NCBI RefSeq assembly: GCF_900142525.1
Contig: NZ_FRBD01000004.1
Span: 62,001 to 126,000 of the forward strand
DNA: 64,000 nucleotides
Direction of reading: 5' to 3'
Source: Xylanibacter ruminicola
Lineage (GTDB): Bacteria; Bacteroidota; Bacteroidia; Bacteroidales; Bacteroidaceae
The notes beneath the pieces are model-generated. The model made no database searches. It was not told the origin of the DNA and was given only the letters and a program-made list of their open reading frames with translations. Shown piece after piece: positions 57,783 to 64,000 of the stretch (position 1 is the first letter of the stretch; each line of letters opens with the position of its first letter). The translations under genes and the position numbers were made by a program.

Positions 57783-59189
57783 TTATCGCCATATTTTTAT
57801 GTTTGGAGGGCAAAAAAGATGCATGCGTTTACCTGTTGACGGATGAACGAAAGCTATTGATTCTGCCTGAAGATACAGTCTGTCTGCCTTATGACCATAG
57901 AGTTCATCGCCTACAATAGGGCATCCCAATCCCTTCTGATGTGCGCAATGCATTCTGAGCTGATGAGTGCGACCAGTGTGAGGATAAAGTGCCAACAAGG
58001 TGACGCTCCGCCCCTCCCACTCTGCAGTTTGCTGAACTCTGTATTCAGTTATAGCACGCTTTCCACCTTCAAAGTCGACAATCTGACGCGGACGGTTGAG
58101 CGGGTCGCTGCTAAGCGGCAAGTCGATAACGCCATGTTCGTTTTCAACTTTCCCCTCAACCACAGCCAGATATTTCTTTTTAATGGTACGAGCAGCAAAC
58201 TGGTCTTGCAGATGATGATACGCCTCAGCATGCTTTGCCACAAGCATCATACCAGATGTAAGCAGATCCAATCGATGAGGAAGCATGGATTCGGGCCATC
58301 GTTCCTTTGCCCAAGTAGCCACAGAGTAATCATCTGCTTTACCAGGAACACTCAGCATCCCAGAAGGTTTATATACTGCAGCAATGGCATCATCCTCATA
58401 AATGATTTCCACGCCTTGATGCAAGAAACCATGGGTTTCCGGATCAGGATCTACATCCAATCCTTGCAGCATCCATGTAAGTACGGGCTTACATTTCCCC
58501 CTGCATGCCGGGTAAAACTCACCGTGATGACGTATCTCACTTTGCGGAGATGGTCCCCACCAGAACTCGGCCATACACACAGGCTTCAGATGGTTCTGAT
58601 AGGCATATTGCAAGAGTTTAGGAGCACAGCAATCGCCAGTACCACCAGGTGGTAATGGAAATTTCTTCTGTATCTTGGGACTTTGATGATAGTCGTGCCA
58701 GATTTCAACAAGATCCCGCTCTTCGCCATTACCATTCAGCATGCGATACTGCCTAAACAGCCACAATTGAAGATCCTGCGACATTTGGCGGGGAAGGTGT
58801 TGTGTGGTAGGTGTTAAGTGATGGTTAATTTCAGAAATTTCTCTTTCCTTCTGCTTGAAATAGCCATCTGGTTGTTGTGCATCAAATACTGGAGGCACAA
58901 AATACTCCCAATCGTTCCGCCCTTCAAGTAATCCCGAATAAGCTGCCAGAAATCCCAACTTTGCTATTGTTGTGTCGGATTTGCCGCTCGGCTCTGCCGC
59001 TTGGCTTGTCCAAGAATCCGACTCAACCACAAGTACCCCAAACATTTTTCCCTCTGAAGGATTTATCCGCTCAATCTCGTGTTTCAACTCCTCACAAGCC
59101 AAGAGGCAGAGTGGATGTGGCTCATAGCAGAAAGGCCAGGTAAACCATTCTGGTTTAGCTATGTCGGTATGCAGTGGGTGAAGCCTCAT
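57783..59189 (-). CDS. RluA-family pseudouridine synthase, long form
   Basis: 468-residue RNA pseudouridine synthase. The catalytic domain is residues 270-468, with LPHRLDLLTSGMMLVAKH (catalytic Asp in HRLD) and YPHTGRTHQLRMH. The 250-residue N-terminal extension (PAGGTGDCCAPKLLQYAYQN-like part, FYPACRGKCKPVLTWML) is usual in Bacteroidetes homologues. ATG 59189 overlaps the stop of the kinase gene as ATGA, hence this start. Two repeats interrupt the extension in frame: a 29-bp core (58984-59012) giving WTSQAAEPSGKS, and a 7-bp array (58796-58830) giving NHHLTPTTQHLP. Confidence 0.9.
   Translation of the reverse strand: MRLHPLHTDIAKPEWFTWPFCYEPHPLCLLACEELKHEIERINPSEGKMFGVLVVESDSWTSQAAEPSGKSDTTIAKLGFLAAYSGLLEGRNDWEYFVPPVFDAQQPDGYFKQKEREISEINHHLTPTTQHLPRQMSQDLQLWLFRQYRMLNGNGEERDLVEIWHDYHQSPKIQKKFPLPPGGTGDCCAPKLLQYAYQNHLKPVCMAEFWWGPSPQSEIRHHGEFYPACRGKCKPVLTWMLQGLDVDPDPETHGFLHQGVEIIYEDDAIAAVYKPSGMLSVPGKADDYSVATWAKERWPESMLPHRLDLLTSGMMLVAKHAEAYHHLQDQFAARTIKKKYLAVVEGKVENEHGVIDLPLSSDPLNRPRQIVDFEGGKRAITEYRVQQTAEWEGRSVTLLALYPHTGRTHQLRMHCAHQKGLGCPIVGDELYGHKADRLYLQAESIAFVHPSTGKRMHLFCPPNIKIWR
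58796..58830. repeat. 7-bp word array inside the rluA-type gene
   Basis: GGTGTTG, TGTGGTA, GGTGTTA, AGTGATG, GTTAATT: same words as the array in the amylase gene 55 kb away. Confidence 0.8.
58969..59027. repeat. Repeat core e with 11-bp inverted flanks
   Basis: Core 58984-59012 (begins CCGCTCGGCTCTGCCGC) is 27/29 identical to the HTCS copy, in inverse orientation. It is flanked by GTTGTGTCGGA (58969-58979) and TCCGACTCAAC (59017-59027), an inverted repeat with one mismatch. Reads in frame through the pseudouridine synthase. Confidence 0.88.
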
Positions 59190-59998
59190 AGAAGATCGAG
59201 GCATTTCTCTACTGGGATGCCACGATTCTTATCGTCGGTATCCTTATAGCGTTCAATCATGCGGAACACGGTATCCATAGCTGTACGAGTGCAAACCTTA
59301 AGACTCTCGCCATTCAGCAGATGACCAATCAATACGGCAGAGAAGATGTCGCCAGTTCCATGAAACAGTCCTGGAATCTCGTGGTATTCCAAATGGAAAT
59401 AGCTATCATCAAAGTGGTTATAACCTACTACAGCATTTCGTCCATCTACCTTACAACTGGTTATCAAGGCCGACTTGGTGCCTATCTTACGCAGACAATC
59501 CAGCAAGTCACCAGCCTCTTCCCAACTAATGCCCTCCATCTTTATCGGAGTATTTGTAAGATAGCAAGCCTCAGTATAGTTCGGGAACGTAAGATGTGCC
59601 ACAGATACCATCTCGCGCATCAGTTCTACCTGGCGTTCAGTCATGCCATTATACAGGCGGCCACCATCTCCAAGAATAGGATCTACAAAAACCGTTGTTC
59701 CCTGTTCGCCCTGTTCTCTGCAGTAGCCAGCCACCAGTTTGGCTTGTTCTTCGCTGAACATCAAACCCGTACAGATGGCATCGAAACCAAATCCCAGCTC
59801 TTTCCATACAGGCAGGGTACCGCGGATGTATTCGGTGGTGTCTTGGATGTTAAACTTACCGTAGTCAAGGGTATTAGACACAAGTGCTGTAGGCAGACTA
59901 TATGTAGGAATGCCCAAGTAAGACAGGATAGGCAACATGGCTCCCATGCCCACTTTGCCGTAGCCTGCAATGTCGTTAATTAACAATATCTGTTTCAT
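59186..59998 (-). CDS. Pyridoxamine/pyridoxal kinase
   Basis: 270-residue PfkB/ribokinase-fold kinase of the PdxY/PdxK type for vitamin B6 salvage. It has the opening MKQILLINDIAGYGKVGMGAMLPIL, FVDPILGDGGRLYNG, LTFPNYTEACYLT, and the catalytic anion hole GLFHGTGDIFSAVLIGHLL. Phosphorylates pyridoxal or pyridoxamine with ATP in the cytoplasm. First gene of a two-gene unit with the pseudouridine synthase (ATGA overlap); divergent from the helicase gene. Confidence 0.9.
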   Translation of the reverse strand: MKQILLINDIAGYGKVGMGAMLPILSYLGIPTYSLPTALVSNTLDYGKFNIQDTTEYIRGTLPVWKELGFGFDAICTGLMFSEEQAKLVAGYCREQGEQGTTVFVDPILGDGGRLYNGMTERQVELMREMVSVAHLTFPNYTEACYLTNTPIKMEGISWEEAGDLLDCLRKIGTKSALITSCKVDGRNAVVGYNHFDDSYFHLEYHEIPGLFHGTGDIFSAVLIGHLLNGESLKVCTRTAMDTVFRMIERYKDTDDKNRGIPVEKCLDLL

Positions 59999-60006
59999 TT
60001 CGGCTG

Positions 60007-60014
60007 CAAAGTTA
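60007..60014 (-). promoter_or_regulatory. -7 element for the kinase-rluA unit
   Basis: TAACTTTG on the minus strand, only 8 bp before the kinase ATG, so a leader of a few bases is expected. Confidence 0.55.
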
Positions 60015-60057
60015 CTACTTTTTTATATAAGGTGGTAAGAGTTTCGAAGTTTTTTTG

Positions 60058-60065
60058 TAATTTTG
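60058..60065 (+). promoter_or_regulatory. -7 element for the SF1 helicase gene
   Basis: TAATTTTG, 9 bp before ATG 60075. A longer TTG-start frame (60063) overlaps this element, which decides for ATG 60075. Confidence 0.6.
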
Positions 60066-60074
60066 CCGCTGTTT

Positions 60075-61961
60075 ATGGAAAAACTGCAGGATTCGCCTAT
60101 ATTGGCGCTACAAAAACAACGGCAGTTACTTCAGATTGAGTACGAAGCCGAGAAGGAAGCCTTCCGCCAGCAGACAGAGAACATGGGACTGCAACGGAAG
60201 GTGAAACGTGGTGACGTATGGTACCCCTTAACCATAGGAAAGAGCTATTTTAATTCTCTGAACCAAAGGGTGATAGAGGTCTTCCGCGAAACCGATGAAG
60301 AGATAGAGCATAATTTTGAATATGGCAAGCCCGTCGTTTTTTTTAGTGTTGATGGCGATAAAATCAGCTATTTCAAGATGACGGCCAGCGTGAGCTATGT
60401 GGATGGTAACAGGATGGTGATAAGCGTGCCCGATAACGGCCTTATCGACGTACAGACAGCCGCTAATGTCGGTGTACAGCTATTCTTCGACGAGACGAGC
60501 TATAAGATGATGTTCAACGCCCTCGACAAGGTAATTAATGCCAAAGGACGTTTGGGTTATCTGCGCGACTTGTTCTACAATAGGGTCAAGGCAGAGACAT
60601 TTAGTTTCAGCTCGCTCCATTTCCCCTACCTCAATGCCACACAAGAGGATGCCGTGAACAAGGTGTTGAGAGCCAAAGATGTGGCCATCGTTCACGGACC
60701 TCCAGGAACAGGCAAGACTACAACACTCGTTGAAGCCATATACGAAACACTACGACGTGAAAGTCAGGTACTAGTTTGTGCACAGAGCAACATGGCTGTC
60801 GACTGGATATCAGAAAAGCTGGTCGACCGTGGAGTTAACGTGTTAAGAATAGGTAACCCTACACGTGTAAACGACAAAATGCTATCGTTTACCTACGAAC
60901 GCCGTTTCGAAGCCCATCCCGACTACGAGATGCTTTGGGCATTAAGAAAGGCCATCCGTGAGGTCAGGGCTAACCGCAAAAAGGGCGATCAGAAGTTCCA
61001 CCAAAAGGTAGAACGACTGAAAGAACGCGCCACCGAATTAGAGTTACGTATCAAGAACGAACTATTTAGTGAGGCGCGTGTCATCGCCTGTACACTTGTG
61101 GGCTCAGCTAACCGACTGCTTGACGGGCAGAGGTTCAGCACCTTATTTATCGACGAGGCTGCACAAGCACTCGAAGCAGCATGCTGGATACCTATTCGCA
61201 GGGTTTCGAGAGTAATTCTGGCTGGCGACCATTGTCAGCTGCCCCCTACCGTTAAGAGCTACGAAGCCTTGAAGGCCGGTCTTGGCAAGACGCTGATGGA
61301 ACGTATCGTAGAGAATAAGCCCGAGGTGGTAACACTACTCAAGATGCAGTATCGTATGAACGAGGATATTATGCGATTCTCGAGCGACTGGTTCTACAAT
61401 AACCAGGTAGAGAGTTCGCCAGATGTAAAGTTCCGCAGCATTCTTGACCTTGACGTGCCAATGACATGGATTGACACATCACAGTTTGTCTTCCCCGAGG
61501 ACAGTGGTATCTCATTCAAAGAGGAGTTTATAGGCGAAAGCTTTGGTCGCATCAACAAGGCCGAGGCCGAACTCACATTGCTGGCCCTGCAGCAGTATTT
61601 CGAGAAGATAGGCAAGGAGCGTATCCTTGAAGAGCGCATCGACGTGGGCGTCATCTCACCATACAGAGCACAAGTGCAGTATCTGCGCCAACAGCTTAAG
61701 AAACGTGAGTTTTTCAAACCCTTCAAAGGCCTCATCAGCATCAATACCGTCGACGGTTTCCAAGGACAGGAACGCGACATCATCATGATTTCGCTGGTGC
61801 GTGCCAACGACGACGGACAGATAGGATTCCTACGAGATCTGCGACGTATGAATGTGGCTATCACTCGTGCCAAAATGAAACTCATCATTCTTGGCGATGC
61901 TTCCACACTTACCCGACATCCATTCTATAAGAAGCTGTACGAATACATCGACGCTCTTTAA
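60075..61961 (+). CDS. SF1 helicase (IGHMBP2/Upf1-like)
   Basis: 628-residue DNA/RNA helicase of superfamily 1B. N-terminal beta-barrel region, then Walker A VHGPPGTGKTTT, motif Ia LVCAQSNMAVD, DEAA box (FIDEAAQALEA), motif III LAGDHCQLPPTV, motif V GFQGQERDIIMISLVRAND and motif VI NVAITRAK. Similar proteins are widespread in Bacteroidetes as AAA-domain proteins; the physiological role is unknown. Single gene with its own promoter. Confidence 0.92.
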   Translation: MEKLQDSPILALQKQRQLLQIEYEAEKEAFRQQTENMGLQRKVKRGDVWYPLTIGKSYFNSLNQRVIEVFRETDEEIEHNFEYGKPVVFFSVDGDKISYFKMTASVSYVDGNRMVISVPDNGLIDVQTAANVGVQLFFDETSYKMMFNALDKVINAKGRLGYLRDLFYNRVKAETFSFSSLHFPYLNATQEDAVNKVLRAKDVAIVHGPPGTGKTTTLVEAIYETLRRESQVLVCAQSNMAVDWISEKLVDRGVNVLRIGNPTRVNDKMLSFTYERRFEAHPDYEMLWALRKAIREVRANRKKGDQKFHQKVERLKERATELELRIKNELFSEARVIACTLVGSANRLLDGQRFSTLFIDEAAQALEAACWIPIRRVSRVILAGDHCQLPPTVKSYEALKAGLGKTLMERIVENKPEVVTLLKMQYRMNEDIMRFSSDWFYNNQVESSPDVKFRSILDLDVPMTWIDTSQFVFPEDSGISFKEEFIGESFGRINKAEAELTLLALQQYFEKIGKERILEERIDVGVISPYRAQVQYLRQQLKKREFFKPFKGLISINTVDGFQGQERDIIMISLVRANDDGQIGFLRDLRRMNVAITRAKMKLIILGDASTLTRHPFYKKLYEYIDAL

Positions 61962-61977
61962 AAAAACTTAATAAATG

Positions 61978-62009
61978 TTTGTGAGTTTCGTTTTTTTGTC
62001 GTAATTTTG
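61978..62009 (+). promoter_or_regulatory. Promoter of the GNAT-like gene, near-leaderless
   Basis: -33 TTTG (61978-61981), 20 bp, -7 TAATTTTG (62002-62009). ATG 62014 starts 5 bases after the -7 element, about where transcription should begin. Confidence 0.75.
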
Positions 62010-62013
62010 CACC

Positions 62014-63144
62014 ATGATAAAGATAAAAAGAGTAGAGACCAAACGAGAACTGAAACAGTTTATACAGTTCTATTACGACCTTTACAGAGGTTGCGACAGT
62101 GCTGTACCATTTATCTTTTTAGACGAGATGGCAACTCTGCGTCGCGACAAGAACCCTTCATTCGAATGCTGTGAAGCAGAATATTTCCTTGCCTTTAAGG
62201 ACGGTAAGATAGCTGGACGCGTGGCAGCTATCATCAACCACCGTGCCAACGAACGTTGGAATTGCAGACAGGTAAGATTCGGATGGTTCGACTTTATCGA
62301 TGATCCGGAAGTAAGTAAAGCCTTGATTAAGGCAGTTGAAGATTGGGGCAAAGCCAAAAGCATGACCGAGATTGCTGGTCCTTTAGGCTTTATCGATACC
62401 GATCGCGAAGGCATGCTTATTGATGGGTTCGACCAGTTGGCCACCATGTACATCAACTACAACTATCCTTACTACCCCCAGCACATGGAGCAGATGGGCG
62501 GATTCTACAAGGATAACGACTATGTGGAGTGCAAAGTAAAAGTGCCCGAACAGGTTCCTGAAAAGTTTGCAAAGATAACCCAGATGGTTCGCGACCGTTA
62601 TGGTCTGAGAGTGCATAAGTTCACCCGCAAGGAACTTGTAAGCGATGGTTGGGGCCGCGAGGTGTTCCACCTGCTCAATGCCACCTATAAGGATCTGTAC
62701 GGATTCTCAGAACTATCTCAGCGCCAGATAGATAAACTTGTTAACGATTATATTAAGATAGCCGACCTGAATCTTGTTACCGGTATCATGGATGGCGACA
62801 AGATGGTGGGTTTTGGCGTAACCTTCCCTTCGTTCTCTCGCACGCTGCAACGCACTCGCGACGGCAGATTCCTGCCCTTTGGCTGGTGGGAATTGCTCAA
62901 GACGCTTAAATGGCATAATACCGATACTGTCGATTTGTTGCTGATTGGCGTTCTGCCCGAATATCGCGGCAAGGGTGCTAATGCTCTTATCTTCGACGAT
63001 TTGATCCGCCAGTTCCAGCGCTACGGTTTTAAATGGGCAGAAACAGGACCACAGATGGAGTCGAACGAAGGCGTACTCTCACAATGGCAATATTTAGATG
63101 CCACTATTCATCGCCGTCATCGTTGTTATCGTAAAAAGCTTTGA
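62014..63144 (+). CDS. GNAT-like acyltransferase-fold protein
   Basis: 376-residue cytoplasmic protein conserved in Bacteroidetes. The C-terminal part shows an acetyl-CoA-binding-like stretch (LLIGVLPEYRGKGANALIFDDLI, a Q/RxxGxG-type loop) typical of GNAT proteins. The N-terminal part has FLAFKDGKIAGRVAAIIN, another GNAT-like strand, so the chain may be a double GNAT fold. Substrate unknown. It overlaps the MgtC/SapB gene by 4 bp. Confidence 0.7.
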   Translation: MIKIKRVETKRELKQFIQFYYDLYRGCDSAVPFIFLDEMATLRRDKNPSFECCEAEYFLAFKDGKIAGRVAAIINHRANERWNCRQVRFGWFDFIDDPEVSKALIKAVEDWGKAKSMTEIAGPLGFIDTDREGMLIDGFDQLATMYINYNYPYYPQHMEQMGGFYKDNDYVECKVKVPEQVPEKFAKITQMVRDRYGLRVHKFTRKELVSDGWGREVFHLLNATYKDLYGFSELSQRQIDKLVNDYIKIADLNLVTGIMDGDKMVGFGVTFPSFSRTLQRTRDGRFLPFGWWELLKTLKWHNTDTVDLLLIGVLPEYRGKGANALIFDDLIRQFQRYGFKWAETGPQMESNEGVLSQWQYLDATIHRRHRCYRKKL

Positions 63145-63608
63145 TTATGGATATGACTTGGGAATTTGTATTGCGCATCTTTGTGGCAGCCCTTCTTGGT
63201 GGTGCCATCGGTCTTGAACGTGAGTATCGCGCCAAGGAAGCTGGATTGCGCACCCACTTCCTTGTGGCCTTAGGCTCAGCCCTGTTTATGGTAGTATCTG
63301 CCTATGGTTTCGAAGGAGCCATGCACACCCCAGAGCACCGTTGGGATGTATCGCGTGTAGCCGCCCAAGTCGTTTCAGGTATCGGTTTCATTGGTGCCGG
63401 TACCATCATCTTCCATAAGAGTGAGAATGTGGTGCGCGGACTTACCACAGCAGCAGGCCTTTGGGTTACTGCTGCCATCGGACTGGCCTGCGGAGGTGGA
63501 ATGTATATCCTCTCCATCGCATCTACATTTCTGGTTCTTGTAGGCTTAGAGGCCTTCAACTTCATCCTTCGCAAGTTCGACCGCCATCGCGGAGCCAATA
63601 ACATTTAA
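63141..63608 (+). CDS. MgtC/SapB-family membrane protein
   Basis: 155-residue inner-membrane protein with four or five helices. Typical MgtC/SapB pattern: ALLGGAIGLEREYRAKEAGLRTHFLVALGSALFM, QVVSGIGFIGAGTII, GLTTAAGLWVTAAIGLACGGG. The longer C-terminal ACT-like domain of MgtC proper is missing, so it belongs to the short SapB/YhiD form. Translationally coupled to the GNAT-like gene; function unknown in this group. Confidence 0.9.
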   Translation: MIMDMTWEFVLRIFVAALLGGAIGLEREYRAKEAGLRTHFLVALGSALFMVVSAYGFEGAMHTPEHRWDVSRVAAQVVSGIGFIGAGTIIFHKSENVVRGLTTAAGLWVTAAIGLACGGGMYILSIASTFLVLVGLEAFNFILRKFDRHRGANNI

Positions 63609-63620
63609 AAACTTATAACT

Positions 63621-64000
63621 ATGAAACGAATCTTATTTATCTGTATCGCAGTATTGTGTGCAGTTAATATCCGCGCACAGGTAAAAATCAATGTTGACTC
63701 TTTCAATGAAGCCATTGAACAGTTCAACCAGACCAAGGACAACAACAAGAAAAAGTGGGGCAAGAACCTGCTTGATCTGAACAAGAAGTCTCCTACAATC
63801 ACATACAAGTTCGAATTCCCAATCGAACCAGAAGGCACCAAACTCGACATAGAAAAGGTAAAGACAGCTATAGCCGCCTTTATTGAGGCCAAGCCCTATC
63901 AGCGCCAGATTGCAGTAGACTGGACCGATAATCAGATAACACTTGTCGATGCTTTTGGTGAAGTAGCATCACGTAAGGGTTATGGCGGCAAGACCTTCGA
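63621..64000 (+). CDS. Secreted protein of unknown function, cut by window end
   Basis: The first 126 codons are visible and the frame runs off the window. Signal peptide MKRILFICIAVLCAVNIRAQ, then a lysine-rich part (QFNQTKDNNKKKWGKNLL) and a beta-rich segment (PTITYKFEFPIEP, QRQIAVDWTDNQITLVDAFG). No family recognised. It starts 12 bp after the MgtC/SapB gene and is likely in the same operon. Confidence 0.75.
   Translation, partial: MKRILFICIAVLCAVNIRAQVKINVDSFNEAIEQFNQTKDNNKKKWGKNLLDLNKKSPTITYKFEFPIEPEGTKLDIEKVKTAIAAFIEAKPYQRQIAVDWTDNQITLVDAFGEVASRKGYGGKTF

Overview
This 64 kb window comes from a member of the Bacteroidales, most likely a Prevotellaceae (Prevotella/Xylanibacter-like) species. 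The reasons are two SusC/SusD glycan-uptake loci, a one-protein hybrid two-component regulator (HTCS), type IX secretion genes porU and porV next to ispF, and promoters of the Bacteroidetes type (-33 TTTG, about 20 bp, -7 TAnnTTTG). No rRNA, tRNA, IS element or CRISPR array was seen.

Layout. 1-2.9 kb: a BT4734/VapE-type primase-helicase gene preceded by seven copies of ATGAATAGT on both strands. 2.9-19.4 kb: a SusA-like GH13 amylase, an HTCS regulator, then SusC, SusD, a lipoprotein esterase, a CE1 esterase and a GH3 glycosidase, which looks like a locus for an ester-decorated plant glycan. 19.5-25.0 kb: a FAH-family hydrolase, porU, porV and ispF. 25.0-25.3 kb: a candidate small RNA on the minus strand. 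25.5-27.6 kb: two glycosyltransferases. 27.6-40.3 kb: a starch/maltose locus with a GH13 amylase carrying a probable type IX sorting tail, a leftover GH13 fragment, SusC-D-E-F, and divergent lacI-family and sugar-transporter genes around a perfect 14-bp LacI-type operator. 40.3-48.4 kb: a seven-gene operon for an NHLM-type peptide exporter (TolC, two adaptors, two ABC transporters of which one has a C39 peptidase), headed by two tiny membrane-anchored coiled-coil peptides, one ending in a textbook double-glycine cleavage site followed by nine residues. Next comes a TPR/AraC sensor-regulator. 50.1-64 kb: paired half-size chromate transporters, purL, an M1 peptidase, an RluA-type pseudouridine synthase, pyridoxamine kinase, an SF1 helicase, a GNAT-like protein, an MgtC/SapB protein and a cut-off secreted protein.

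How parts fit together. PorU and PorV export and anchor proteins with C-terminal sorting domains, and the amylase at 27.6 kb is a likely client. It would cut starch at the surface, SusC-F would bind and import the products, and the transporter beside lacI would take sugars across the inner membrane. The peptide exporter is a self-contained operon from one promoter, with its candidate substrate encoded before the export machinery.

Across all regions there is a second layer: short tandem word arrays with periods of 7, 8, 9, 11 or 21 bp. They occur in spacers and also in frame inside conserved genes (amylase, HTCS, tolC, porU, porV, purL, rluA). Three of the intragenic sites also hold a shared 29-bp GC-rich core. 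This looks like an uncharacterised dispersed repeat family that tolerates insertion in genes.
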